The notes below the pieces were generated by a model. It did not search any database and had not been told where the DNA came from. It saw nothing but the letters and a program-made list of their open reading frames with translations. 64,000 nucleotides of DNA from Pezicula radicicola (lineage: Eukaryota > Ascomycota > Leotiomycetes > Helotiales > Dermateaceae), in the NCBI GenBank assembly GCA_003008705.1, contig PDUO01000034.1:496001-560000 (forward strand), given 5' to 3'. The position numbers and the translations under genes were made by a program. Of this stretch, positions 23,051 through 34,961 are shown piece after piece (position 1 is the first letter of the stretch; each line of letters starts with the position of its first letter).

Positions 23051-24872
23051 CTACAACTTCGCCTTCTCAGCCACCCCATCCCTAACAACAACACCACTTC
23101 CCACTCCACTCGCACTCCTATCCCTTAGCAGCCTCCTCAAAATCTTCCCACTAGCACTCTTTGGGATCTCCCTCACAAACTCCACCTCCTTAATCCACTT
23201 ATGCCTAACCTTTCTCTCCTTAACATACTTCAAAAGCTCCTTCCCAACCTCCTCGTCCCCAGAAACAACACCCTTTCCCTCCTTCCTAACAACAAAAGCC
23301 TTCGGTCTCTCCCCACTATACTCATCCTCCACCCCCAAAACAGCACAATCCTCCACAAACGGATGACCCAATAACAAATCCTCCAACTCCGCAGGCGCAA
23401 CTCCAATCCCCTTAACCTTAATCATTTCTTTAATCCGGTCAGTTACTGTAATGAGACCATCCTCATCTATTATTACTTGATCACCAGTATGTAAGAAGCC
23501 CTCACTATCAAAAGTATTCCTCGTAGCTTCGTCATTATTCAAATATCCCATCACGATCTGAGGACCTCGAGCTAGTAATTCACCAGGTTGACTGATACCG
23601 AGTTCCTTTCCTTCTTCATCGATAATTTTTACTTCCGTAGAGGCACAGATAGTACCAACGGTGTGACCGTATTTGTAATCGTATTTTTCAGGTGGATGGG
23701 CTGTTATACAAGAACAAGATTCAGTCATGCCATAGCCTTGTTTAAAGCCAGTCCATGGAAATTTCTCCTGGAGTTGCTTTAGGATTTCTGGGGATATCGG
23801 GGCTGCTCCACTACTGAATCGCGTTACGTGACTTAGGTCGTAGTTGTCGACTATTGGATCGCGTACCATGCGGATTAAGATAGGCGGTACGAGGAGGAGT
23901 TCGCCTATTTTGTACTTTACAATTGTGTCGAGCATGCCTTTCATTGTGAAGGTGTTGAGCATGTAGACTTCGGCGTTGAGGAGGATGGGGAGGTGAAGTA
24001 CGTGGACTAGTCCGGTGATGTGGAAGGAGGGGAGGACGGCGAGGATTTTTTTGTGGGTTGAGGAGGTGATTTGTTGGAGTTGGAGACATTGGGCTATTAC
24101 GTTTTGGTGGGCTATCATGACCTTAGTCTAGTTAGTATACCATCATTTTGAAAATGTGGAGGAATGACATACAGCTTTTGGCAACCCAGTGGTACCACTA
24201 CTAAAACTCAGGAATCCGCATATATCGAAGTTCGTCTTTCCTTTCGATATCTGATATGCAGGAACTTGTCCATCTACACCATACGATTCCCCCATATCAA
24301 GCAATTGCTTCATGGTCGTAAACCTATCCAACTCACCCTCTAACAAAAACACATTCTCTTTCTTAATACCCGCAGCCTTTGCTGCTGCTGCTGCGACTTT
24401 CATACTACCAGGAACGGTCATTAAGAACTTGGCATTTGCAGTCTTCAGCGCATAAGTCATCTCTTCCACATTATAAGCTGGACTAGCGCCGGATACCACG
24501 CCCGCGACCCGCGAGACACCTAGCATAGCAACAGGGTACCATATAGTATTCGGGGAGAATAGCGCAACAGTTTCCCCTGGCCTGAGCCCATATTTCTTCA
24601 CAAGTGCGGTAGAAACCCACGTTGAGTATTTCTTGGCTTCGACGAAAGAGACATGTTCGTTTGTTCCGACATCCGTGTAGCCCCGGATTTCATTTGTTGG
24701 GTACCGTCCAATTGGAGAGGCTGGAGATTCGAAGAGCCATTGCCATGTTGTGATATCTCTGGGTACTAGGAAATATGTCAGTTGGATGAACAGAAATCTT
24801 GTAACATTTCATAGCTTTTGGGGTTCGGGATTACCCACAGTCGATATCTGGCTGAGTGCTCTTGAATATCAT
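23051..24872 (-). CDS. 4-coumarate-CoA ligase-like acyl-CoA synthetase with peroxisomal signal
   Basis: Exons 24872-24839, 24765-24173 and 24121-23051 give 565 residues. The first donor is GTGGGT, chosen because it yields PDIDLPRDITTW and keeps frame. AMP-binding landmarks in order: SFSSGTTGLPKAVMIAHQN (P-loop), GYGMTES, GYLNNDEAT, GFLHTGD, KEMIKVKGIGVAPAELE and the C-terminal catalytic lysine in PKSASGKILRR. The protein ends AKL, a canonical PTS1 tripeptide, so I infer peroxisomal location. It activates a carboxylic acid to its CoA thioester through an acyl-adenylate. Fungal relatives act on phenylpropanoid-type or medium/long-chain acids; the substrate cannot be fixed here. Confidence 0.92.
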
Positions 24873-25465
24873 GGTGAGATACTTAGTTCATACAGATCTA
24901 GTAATTCAGGAAGCGAGCAATAATGTATTTGTGATAAGAGCAAGATGAGCGATACAAACTATCGAAAATGGCAAGTCCAAGACCGAGGCTTACCAGAAGC
25001 AAATGAGAGACTGGGCTACTAAAAAAGAGTGACTGGCACCGATATATACTACAGTGTACTGGCTGGCCCTAAGAAGGTTTCCAGAGCTGCCGGCCAAGAA
25101 GGTGGGGTTGTGGGACGGGATGCGGGGTCGGGAATCATTGTCCGAGGAAGTGATTGACCGAATAGACGGCAGCTGATGTATTCTTGTGGTGCGTGAGTCG
25201 AGTATATTGTTGTATCTTCAAGTTGTATTCAGCAACTACTCAACTAAGAACTGCGCAGGTCTGTACCAAAAACGTAAACTATGCCCAAAGGCTTCTGGAA
25301 CGTGATATAATAGAGTCTACTCATCCTAGCGATGCATCCCGGTCATATGTACCCAAGCACCTCCAATGCAATCCATGGATGCAGAACAAACCCAAACACC
25401 ATCACCAAAGACCATTCCATCCCACATGTCATAAACACATATCTACACTTCGTATCTAGTGTGCC
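24873..25465. other. Intergenic region, nothing recognised
   Basis: 593 bp between the acyl-CoA ligase start and the CDC45 stop; promoter of the former. No further gene seen. Confidence 0.45.
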
Positions 25466-28166
25466 TTATCCAATAACACCCTTCATGCTGAGACTCTCGA
25501 AAAATCCAGTCAAATCTTCCTTCTTGACTTCAACAACGCAGTGCTCGAAACTGTCGATTCGAACTCGCGCATTGGTCTCTTCGACGACCTCTTGGAACGC
25601 ATTACCGAATTTGTTCCTGCCATATCCTCGTACCTGGGACTTCTCATCCTCTTCATCGTCTTCATCTTCATCGGAAGAGGAGCCGGACGCTTCCGATTCC
25701 GTATCCTCCTCGTCATCGTCGTCTTCATCCTCATTATTTGAAGCCTTCCGCCTGGCTTCCCGCTTCTGCTCCCTGATTATCTCCTTGTTTTTCTTTTTGA
25801 GCTCCCGAGCCCTTTCTTTTGCTTCGCGCTTCTCCTTTCTCTCCTTTGCTGCAGTTGGGTCCGAGAAACCGAGACTGCCTCCTCCTCCACCACCAGTGCC
25901 AACAACAACATAAACCCCTCTGCCTTCATTCAACGCGGCCAGAACAAGTGGGGTACCACGTCCGCCATGGCCCAGCTTTCCCTTTCGTTCTCTTTCTTCT
26001 TCGGCACATGCTTCACCAACCCAAAGAGCCAATTTAGTCAGCGCCGCGGGATGAGTGAAGAGTGCGACGTCTGGTCCTTCCTTGACGATCGACATTCGGA
26101 AGGCTCGCAAATGACGAATTTGCTTCTTCTCTATTAGAGAGGTACCAGTTCGCAGGATAGCGCGATGAAGGTGTTGGGCAGTTGGAAGTGCTGCTTTGAG
26201 TTCCTCGACGCTGTAGTCATGATTAGCTATGATGCGGATTCAGGTATCCCGTAGAACTTACTTCGAGAGAGCATCATATGCATCCCAGAATCGGCCAACC
26301 CATTCCTCCCCTTCCAGAGTCCCATCTTCATCTGTAGTATCCTTCTTCTCTCGTCCACGATCCCACCCGCCATTCTCATGTGTCACAACTGTTTTCTTGC
26401 CCACTTCCAGAATAGCGCCAACGACGACGCCTACATCTTGTGCACTCAGAGTTGCTCGCCAACCCCAGCTCCTGACAAATCCCCAGCCTTCTTTCGTACC
26501 CCCTCGATCCCTGCCATCCGTATCCGCAGCCGGCACCAAGTCGTCCAGGCCATACATTGTTGAGTATTTCAGCAAGTTGGATCTTAGTCCTCGCTTCAAC
26601 TCCATATCCATATGAGTATAACTCTGCTTACATTGCACGAGACTGATTCCCATCTTTGCAAGGAACTTGTGCAGTCGTTTTCTTCCTTTATCTGACCAGA
26701 TGTGCAAACGAGCTGACAAATACGGCGAATGTAGCATGCTATCATACAAACTCCAATGTCTGATAAGTAGAAATCTTGGTTCTGGTGATAACCGAATGCC
26801 ATTGTCCTGAGGACCTCTCGCTGTGGTTGGGATGACACCATTGTTCTCGGGCATGTTGTTGCGGTTCGATGTAAAACTTGAATCTGTGAGTTCGGGAGGA
26901 TTTAGACGTCGTACCTCATCACGTAGTAGCTGCCGTATTCTTGAGCCTCTAGTTCCAAGCCAGCCCTGAGGTGTCGAAGATGACTTCTGTGTGGATACAG
27001 CAACACCTATGGATGATCGGCCATATAGTTCCATCGAGGTGACGCCGACAATTGTCATCCACAAAAGGTCATTATCTTCCCGCCCAAGTTCAGAGGCTAA
27101 GGACCACATCATCGAAGAAATTGGTTCAGAATATGATGCACCCAGAGAGTAATAAGATTGTAGCACTCTTTCATTTTTCCGACGTAGTTTCAACAGGCGG
27201 CGCCTTAAAGTTCTCGCCGATGGTGCCTTTGGAGGTTGGGCTGGGGATGGGGAAACCGATCGAGAGTTTGCAGATGATGCGAGTGGTGGGGGTCCGTTGA
27301 GTGATACGAGACCTCTTTGACGTGGCCGCGATGGAGAATTAGGAATGGGACTTGACTAGAAAATTGTTAGCATGTTTTAACGACTTCAGAGACATACATA
27401 CCAAGTTACTTTTTCGCCGCTGCCGTGGTCTATCGTCATCGCTACTGTCGTCATCTTCCTCTCGTTCCGACCAAGATTTTCGTTTCTGTCCAGGTTGCGG
27501 TTCTTTCTGTGGGAGATCATCTACTTCATCTTCACTCTCTGTGTCGCTTCCATCACTGTCCTCATTATCTTCCACTTCAGGCATTTCGACTAATGCTAAA
27601 TACGCGTCTCTTTCAGCCCCCATTTCCTCTTCAATATCGCCATCGTCAAACACAATTATTCCACCCTTGCCGGGTTTGTAGTTTCGATCAATTCTGCCTC
27701 CGTCAACTCCAACGACTGAGGTTGGCACATCATCGCCTTCTTGCTCCAATGAGCGCGGAAGGCCGCCAAAGACGTTCCCCAGATTCCATGGTCTGCGCGC
27801 GTCCACAATCCAGACCTCAACACCACCAAAACTGCTTTGTTCTCCATCAGCATCGATACCCAATAACGCCCCAAGATCCACCAGTCCTCCAACACCTAAA
27901 CATATCACTATTCCCCCACTGCCGCCCTGACTCTCCATCATAGGTCGTATGACATTCCGCCCAGCCTTCTCGAGATCCGCATATCCAGCAATTGGTTGGA
28001 TCTTATGGCCTATGTAGTCGCGTTTGAGCAGTTGGGTAAGAATACGGCATCCGCATAGCGCATCCGGCTCGAGGGCTACCAGTATTTGAACTTGGGGTGA
28101 TAGTATATGGTGTGTCCGTTGGAGATGGAGGTATAATGTTGAAAGCAGCGACCGTGGAAGATACAT
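25466..28166 (-). CDS. CDC45: CDC45 replication initiation factor
   Basis: Exons 28166-27402, 27355-26262 and 26210-25466 join cleanly (46- and 51-nt introns) to 867 residues. The start MYLPRSLLSTLYLHL and EPDALCGCRILTQLLKRDYI, GHKIQPIAGY are characteristic. An acidic Ser/Asp/Glu region (about residues 195-245) is followed by a basic QRRK tract. Then come RRRLLKLRRKNERVLQSYY, WMTIVGVTS, LLIRHWSLYDSM, RLHIWSDKGRKRLHKFLAKMG and IRHLRAFRMSIVKEGPDV. CDC45 is a catalytically inactive DHH-fold protein that joins Mcm2-7 and GINS in the CMG replicative helicase in the nucleus. A second acidic stretch lies near the C-terminus. An MCB box upstream fits G1/S expression. Confidence 0.96.
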
Positions 28167-28286
28167 ATTTACAGAGGTTCCAGCGCGTCCCTAGTCATGC
28201 CAGATTGAGAAAATGGCAGACAAAAAGTGTTTGCAGTGCAATTGCTTGCTGGCACTGCAGATGGGTACGCGCTTTGGTGAACCAGG

Positions 28287-28292
28287 ACGCGT
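28287..28292. promoter_or_regulatory. MCB (ACGCGT) box in the CDC45 promoter
   Basis: A perfect ACGCGT lies 121 bp upstream of the CDC45 ATG; a related ACGCGC-type core occurs at about 28267. ACGCGT is the binding site of MBF, which drives G1/S genes including CDC45 in yeasts. A role here is inference from motif and position. Confidence 0.5.
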
Positions 28293-29687
28293 TTGGGGGG
28301 TTGATAAGAGACGACTAATTCGTAAAAGCGTGCTCCAAAAGGAGTGTAATTTCGTCCTTCAATGGAGCTACTGGAAGCAATGCCTTTCACGGGAATATGA
28401 CGCCGCAATTATCGTTCTAGGCTTTGGTGTGGGTTTGCATCATGACAGGCTTCTTGGTGTTGAGAAATCGTCAGCCAGTCGCGGTCCACTCTGGACGCGA
28501 CTTTCAGCATAGCGCTAATTACTACGCGCACGCCTGACGCCTTACTACGTCCCTGTGCGTCTCTTTTCAAACAACACTTCAAATAGATCTTAAAGCTGAC
28601 TATTCTCTCTTTGATAACCCTAACTTTCTTCAAATAGAAACTTATAGTTAACAATATCTTGATCCTACAAGTTTTCTCTCACATGGCAAGAAGCATGGCA
28701 TCTGCAACTTCCCTTGGATACCCTCACCCCAACAGCTTGACCAATATTTTACGAGATCTATTACTTGGAGCCATTGATAGGAACCGAATATTAGGACTTC
28801 GAGGGTTAAACAGCATTTTAGCCTGGTAACTTAATTCCTAGAGCCATTCTCCAGAGTGCCTCGCTACCCCTGAGCCCCTGTCTTTCGCCAATCAACACCT
28901 CGCTTATCGAACAAGCCAAGCTCAGTTGTGGTACGCATCAAAAAGTAGCAGATAAGTACCATTGAAACTACTTTGCATCTTGGCCGCGATTAGCAACTCT
29001 TGGCATATTAAGTGAGTAGGGATATTCTAGTATCTTTCTGCTAGTATGTTCCTCCTATATAAATCTTAATAAGTAGACCAAAGATACTAGAGATTTGAAG
29101 CAATTTCTACTAAGAATTAACTATATTTAATTAGTTGGCCCATAGTGTACAATGTTATATCTAAGCTACCTGAAGCACTGAAACACTTCATTATTAGCAA
29201 AATACCAATAGCCCTACTCGGACTTATAGTAGGTTCATGTTGCCGGTTAACAAGGAGCGCTAAAAAGGAGTATCAAATATACTAGTAGTTTCCTGGTGGT
29301 GATACACTTAGTAACTTATCAACGACCATTAACTCCAGGCAGTGGGTCATTATGACTCCTCTTTATTTCACTAGTCTTATACTTCGTAAATGCATAGTAG
29401 TAGTTAGGAGGTTCCTACAAGCATCTTTGCCGAGGGCGGGCTCTTAACCACCGTGTTATCGCCATCAACAGTGTAATTGATTACCTAGCAGATAGTCAGT
29501 ATGTACACAGTGTATTATGCGATTGTTGTCATGCTGGCTACTAGCTCCATTGGAATCCTATCTATGCTACTCCTAATTTGCATCTACTTTAAAAACAGTT
29601 GACATGTCCCCGAGTCAGTCTTTCTGCATTTCCCACTTATACATTCCACAGAAACTCTCTTGCTTTGAGACCACCAATCTTTTCACG
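28293..29687. other. AT-rich gene-free region
   Basis: No gene supported. Around 29430 the minus strand reads GGTGGTTAAGAG, reminiscent of a tRNA A-box, but no B-box or cloverleaf follows. Confidence 0.4.
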
Positions 29688-29816
29688 ATGAATTCTCTCA
29701 CTTTGCTCGTCACTTTTCTGTCTGTCGCAGTAGTAGCCACGACTAGCTTTCTGGTCATCAACACCACATATGACCTTCTCCAGGGTGCAGCTTTCGAGTC
29801 CTTATTTTATGAGTAG
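29688..29816 (+). CDS. Possible 42-residue hydrophobic/secreted peptide
   Basis: An ATG after a pyrimidine/CA-rich leader opens a frame MNSLTLLVTFLSVAVVATTS... with a signal-peptide-like core, ending in TAG after about 42 residues. Nothing downstream looks like a second exon. It may be a secreted micropeptide, a truncated remnant or chance. Confidence 0.2.
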   Translation: MNSLTLLVTFLSVAVVATTSFLVINTTYDLLQGAAFESLFYE

Positions 29817-30528
29817 ATGATGAGCCTTGAGATAGTAGCATGCTATTATTATAAGAATAAATCCTAAGTTTGGACGGAAGTTCATCTGACTTGCTGCAGA
29901 CGTCAAGCCGGTGAACGTTAATCTGCAACAATACCCACATTGGACATAGATACTGCATAAGACCCTTTCACATTTTTCCAACAAGGCTGTTCAGTTCTCC
30001 AACTCGGCAAGTTGTTAAAGTAACTGTGCCGCTTTGATTAGGAGCATGGATACTATTGATACTGCCGCATAAAGCATTTCGTACGTCATAATCGATCTTT
30101 CAAAATCGACTCCTTGATAGTGCCCAAGCACTGCAGATCTGTTCTTGAGCTAGGTACCATTCTGTTGAGATCCTATAGGTTATCCATGTCTGTCAATACG
30201 CTGAATTTAAGGCAAGGAGTGGAAGTCCACCAACTCCAACAATTGGAGCCCGTCCCCTGTTCACAACAGTCCGCTTGTTCGAAGACCATTACTTGGAAAG
30301 TCTTTTCTTCTTTCTATGTCTAGATCCTCATCTTACGGAGAATCCCAATGAAATTTCCGTAGGATTTTCCAAAGCCCTGCTCCGAATACGATATACTTTG
30401 TTGACCCACAAGTAATAGAACAATGGGAGGTTCTTGGTCAAATGCTCAAATGCTCAAATGCCTCTGTTCGCACTTCTCTAGTGTCTGTTATTGCCAAATA
30501 CTTTCCCCACTTCTTTCACTTTATTAAG
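29817..30528. other. Intergenic region, nothing recognised
   Basis: No gene or clear repeat between the small peptide frame and the broken membrane-protein gene. Confidence 0.4.
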
Positions 30529-31909
30529 ATGTCTGCAAAAGCTTTGCCTAATGCTGATACTTCGGCCTCGCGTCAGTCACTTCAGTATGGTTGCTACATT
30601 ATCTATGCGTTCGCAATGACGATTATCTGTTTGCGGTAAGTACTATTATCCCTTTGATGTTGACCTTACTGTTTTCACTTTGACTAATACCCTTCCACCA
30701 AGATAGATTATATACGCGCTTAATATTCATCCATTCATTAGGATGGGTCGATTACTTTGTGATCGTAGCTACGCTTGCTTCCACTGCAGTAATTATAACT
30801 ATGCCATATGCGTTTGGCTTTGGAATTCGGCTTTACGAAGCGGTGTTGATAAAGGATCAGATCCTCAACGCTATAAAGGTATGAACTTCTATTCCAGGTG
30901 TTTATAGTCGCAAGACATTACGCAAACCAATGTCTCGAAGGTTGCTTGGATAACAGGGATATTCTATCCTTCTTCCATCGCGTAAGTAAAGTCTTTGTAT
31001 CTACAAATTTCACTCCAACTTCCAAGAGTAAGTTGTGAAAAATGTTGCATTGTCAGCCTGTATCTTGACCTCAGCAATACACCTTTGCACCGCAAAGTCC
31101 TCTATGGTCTTGGTGGCGTGATCGTCGCACAAGGAGTCGGCTGTGCTATTGCTGTTGTCTTAGCTTGCAACCCCATAGACGTAGTATGGGATTCCTCTCT
31201 TCCGATCCACTGTCAGAAGGGTGTCTTAGCCTTGAAGGTACATAATGTTTGTTATGTCAAAGTGTTTGCATGCCTATTCCCCTATTTTAGCTGCAATACA
31301 GTGGATCTCATGGAATCTCACAGTACTTTAACGGAATATGGCCTATTATAAGCGACGTCGTACTCGCTATTCTCCATATTCCAGTCCTCAAACAACTACA
31401 ACTCTCATATCGCAAGAAGGTCTCTCTAGCAATCCTTTTTTGGTTCAGGCCTCATAGTCATTGGCGTTACAGCAGCGAGACAAGTCTTGATCTCCATATC
31501 ATTCTCTCGCGATTTCACATGGGAATGAGCATGGACAGCACTTCTAGCAAACCTCGATATAAACTTATCAATCATCTGCGCCTGTGTACCTGTCCTCAAA
31601 GCTTTGGTCAGACAAGTAACTTGCCTTTTTAATTCCTCAGGCGGCGGATACAGCATCAAAATCCCATCACATCCGACAAAGGTAACCCCGGCGATGATAA
31701 GAGAATGCGGACGACGAAGTCGAGTACAGCCATATATTGAGTCTGCTAGCACGGAGCAGATCAATTTTCAGGGTCCGCTTGAGAATAATCGGGAGGATAT
31801 TGTTGGAAGCCAGGGCCGTGGGTGCATGTTGGAGACAATAGTGGGCATCTCGTCAAAACAGTCATCACCTCGGACCCGAGGTCCGAGGAGACTGATGCTA
31901 TTCAATTAA
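30529..31909 (+). pseudogene. Broken rhodopsin-domain membrane protein gene
   Basis: Exons can be traced at 30529-30635, 30707-30878, 30941-30981, 31027-31237 and 31291 onward. They read SLQYGCYIIYAFAMTIICLR|LYTRLIF, GWVDYFVIVATLAST, AWITGIFYPSSIA, RKVLYGLGGVIVAQGVG and IWPIISDVVLAILHIPVLK, the family pattern of PTH11-like proteins. In the last exon a T6 run (31436-31441) shifts frame: the expected continuation (GSGLIVIGVTAARQVLIS) is in the next frame. A TGA at 31526-31528 then interrupts DFTWE*AWTALLANLDINLSIICA. Two lesions in one exon make a sequencing error less likely, and I call it a pseudogene. It differs from the intact copy at 0.2-1.9 kb, so it is not a recent duplicate. Confidence 0.75.
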
Positions 31910-32762
31910 AGGATATAGGACTTAATGGTGTTTTTAAAAGTATAGAGACTTATGTTGAGTACGGGAAAGCAAGATAGTGTTTGCTACTTGGGTTTTGAGA
32001 GCGGGTTTAGTATACTGGAACTGGGGCACTTGGACGAGTGTTTCTTCTATCTAGATTTTGAGCCTGGTTCTGCGATGGATGCATGTCTTTTCTTAAGCTA
32101 TTAATAAATGCCACTATATTTAAACTTTCGGTAACTCAACCAAATGCATTACAACGTCCTTCATATTTAATGATAGCGAAAAGCCTGACTCTGGAGTGTC
32201 ACTCAAGTGTATACGTACAACCAATTGAGATTTCCTTAGGTGCTTTGGTGCTAACCCACAATTTAGATAATACGACCCGGAAACCGGTAAGAACGAAAAA
32301 GGGGCGGTTCGCTTGGGGAGACATTTCTGTAAGGTAGGTTGAGTACGATACGATATATTATACAATGCTTATAAACCGAAGGAAACCGATTAGTACTTCT
32401 GCGTATATTGGCATAGTAGCATCCATAAGCTGTGGACTGATAATTGCGTTGGGCTAACTTTCCTCCGCGAATGAAGCTATAATTAAGCGAGGATGGCGAA
32501 ATCTTGCACGAATATGATGAATATTAGAGAGAGCGATGATAAGACCACTTATCATTGAATCGAAGGGCCTTTAAGCCGTATATTACACGATTCCCAACAA
32601 CATTATTTCTTCAAAATAGCACAATAATCTTTCTTCTATTTGTGCACACGTTCACGGAATTCTCTCGCGTGACATTTTTCTTGGTTGTTCCGTCCAACAT
32701 CCTTGTTTAGTTTACGATATTGACTGAGATACTGTTTATCTACCAGATTCATATCGGATACT
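31910..32762. other. Intergenic region and FMO promoter
   Basis: No gene supported; the open frame at 32083-32337 has no family likeness. Confidence 0.4.
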
Positions 32763-34426
32763 ATGGGTTCAGTTTCTAGGCACGTAGCAGTCATTGGAGC
32801 TGGTGTAAGTGGTTTGACCGCAGCAAGACATCTTCTAGCTACGGGACTCGATGTTACAGTTTTTGAGCGGTCATCTACTGCTGGCGGAGTGTGGTCTTAC
32901 GATGAGAGGCCCGCCCCTGAGCCACAGTATCCATCAACAAGGCCTTCGATTGCAGACTTTGTGATTGATAAGGAAACTGGAAAAGAAATAGTTGAGCCTG
33001 GCAGTGACCAAGATATCGAGCTTCGCTTTGCACCGACCAGGTTAGCATTTCTCATGTTCTAAAAACATTCTTCAAAATCTTAGTTGGTTTTGCTTTGGAA
33101 GAGTTATACTGACATGGTATGACTTGAAGTCCAGCCTATGATGGTCTTACCAATAACATCTCCACCGTACTCCAGGAACTAAAGGAATATTCGTGGAAAG
33201 AAGGAACAGGAGACTTTGTGAACGTAAGAGTTATCGGGAACTACCTCCAGTCATTTTCAAGAAAGTTTGAGGTCGAACCTCTTATTAAATACAATACTAG
33301 AGTCGAGAGTCTAGAGAAAGAAGGCTCCAAATGGCGTTTAGATTCAACTACACTGATTAAAGAGGGACCGAGAAAGGGCGAGAAAGACCGCGCAACAGAT
33401 GTAAGCCAGGACTCGGGCAGAACCATGGTTTCAGTTGAGAATTCTTACAAATACTAGGAGTTCGATGCAGTGGTGGTAGCATCAGGTCATTACCATGCTT
33501 CTAGAGTTCCAGATATTCCAGGTCTCAAAGAAATAAAAGCCGCCTGGCCAAACCGAGTTACACACTCTAAAGGCTACCGAAAACCAGAAGAATTCAAGGG
33601 GCAGAACGTTCTCCTAATCGGTGCTGCAACGTCGTCTACAGATATCGCAAGGGAAATTAGTACTGTAGCAAAAAAGATATATCAGAGTAGTCGTGGAGGA
33701 GAATTCGACTTACCAGCCAGCTTTCTCCCAGAGAATGCAGAACGAGTTACAGGAATTGCAGAATTCTCACTTGGAAAACGAGCTCCTTCTGCCGAGTCCG
33801 ACTACCCTTCAACGAAGGAGGATTTCATGACTGCAGCAGTCACGTTGACTGATGGACGAATAATCACTGATATCGATAGAATAGTCATCTGTACAGGCTA
33901 CCACATCTCGTATCCCTTCCTACGAGATTTTCATTCAGATTTCGTGGCACCTTCGGAAGCAAACGAGACTGTCCTCGTAACAGATGGAACTCAAGTTCAC
34001 AATCTTCACAAAGACATATTCTATATTCCGGATTCAACTCTAGCTTTTGTCGGTGCGCCTTACTATGTTGCCACATTCACGCTCTTCGAATTCCAATCCA
34101 TAGCCGTCGCTGCAGTCTTTTCTGGAAGAGCATGGGTGCCCAGTGAAGAGGAAATGCGGAAGGAATATGCAGAGAAGGTTCTGAAGAAAGGGGTTGGAAG
34201 ACCGTTTCATTCACTGAGAAATGAGGAGGTTGAATATGTGAATGATCTTCTAAGTTGGATTAATGGCCAGGCGGCCCAAACAGGTGGGCATCGCTTCGAG
34301 GGTCATTCTGAAAGGTGGCTCAAGGAGAAGGAACTCGTGATGGAAAAGATTAAACAGCGCAATGGAGCCGAGAATTTCGAAGGAGATCTTTTTGGCGATG
34401 AGCAGAAAGCAAAGGCTGTTGTATAA
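32763..34426 (+). CDS. FAD-dependent monooxygenase (FMO-like)
   Basis: Three exons (32763-33040, 33130-33400, 33458-34426) give 505 residues. The FAD-binding motif is VAVIGAGVSGLTAARHLL at the N-terminus, followed by VFERSSTAGGVWSY. FAPTSPAYDGL follows, then VVVASGHYHASRVPDIPG and a second nucleotide-binding motif, LLIGAATSSTDIARE, in the NADPH position. ICTGYHISYPF and FYIPDSTLAFVG.P are further family marks. Such enzymes use NADPH and O2 to oxygenate soft nucleophiles (N or S) or act as Baeyer-Villiger-type oxygenases. The second motif has Ala-Ala-Thr where GxGxSG is usual, as in many fungal members. No targeting signal is seen. Substrate unknown. Confidence 0.9.
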
Positions 34427-34857
34427 CCTTTGTTTCCTTTTCTGATTTAGGTCCGGATTTAAATCTTTGGGAGGCTGTGGATAGCCATTGGTCTTGGAAG
34501 TTAGATTTGCTTATATTCTGTTTTGGGCAAAGACTAGAGCTGACCAGCTTTGAATAGAATGGTTAGACTTGAGGAGTGCATTACTTAAGGTAGCTCTGTA
34601 TCATTTTTTTTGTGCTGATGTCCTTACCATAAGCTAGAAAATGCTGTTCCTCTTACCAATCATAGAAAGGTACACGAAAATTAATGTTCGAATCGGTCGT
34701 ACGTACCAAATAATCCTCCAGCTAATCATAGTATCCTTTTAAGTAATGTAGTTAAAATTTAAGGAGTAATGCAGACTAGTAAAAGGACGTGTTTCGTAGA
34801 TCCATGTTGATGTTGTGCATATATTGCTAAATAAGCGAATTTCAGCAAATCAAAAAT
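34427..34857. other. Intergenic region, nothing recognised
   Basis: AT-rich sequence between the monooxygenase stop and the tRNA gene; no gene seen. Confidence 0.4.
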
Positions 34858-34949
34858 GGCATTGTGGCGGAGTGGTTAACGCGACAGCCTAGAATTTAAT
34901 TTGATAGCTGTTTCCTTCGGGAGCACAGGTTCGAGTCCTGTCAATGTCG
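34858..34949 (+). tRNA. tRNA-Ser (anticodon AGA) with 11-nt intron
   Basis: The 5' arm GGCATTG pairs with CAATGTC at 34942-34948 (one G-U); discriminator base G at 34949. The D region reads GGCGGAGTGGTTAACGC. The anticodon stem ACAGC/GCTGT encloses C-T-AGA-A, an 11-nt intron (34895-34905), then A. Anticodon AGA is at 34891-34893 and the intron sits after position 37 as expected. The extra arm TCCTTCGGGA marks a class II tRNA, and the T arm is ACAGGTTCGAGTCCTGT. It reads UCU and, with inosine, UCC/UCA serine codons. Confidence 0.95.
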
Positions 34950-34950
34950 A

Positions 34951-34961
34951 TTTTTTTTTTT
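34951..34961 (+). terminator. RNA polymerase III terminator
   Basis: A run of eleven T residues begins two bases after the tRNA-Ser discriminator base. Confidence 0.85.

Noticed and set aside
25332..25913. Serine-rich 193-codon frame on the plus strand
   Set aside because: Antisense of the acidic coding stretch of CDC45.
29425..29465. tRNA-like A-box on the minus strand
   Set aside because: No B-box, acceptor pairing or cloverleaf; probably a repeat relic or chance.
31426..31764. 112-codon frame on the minus strand
   Set aside because: Antisense of the last exon of the rhodopsin-domain pseudogene, whose sense reading matches a known family.
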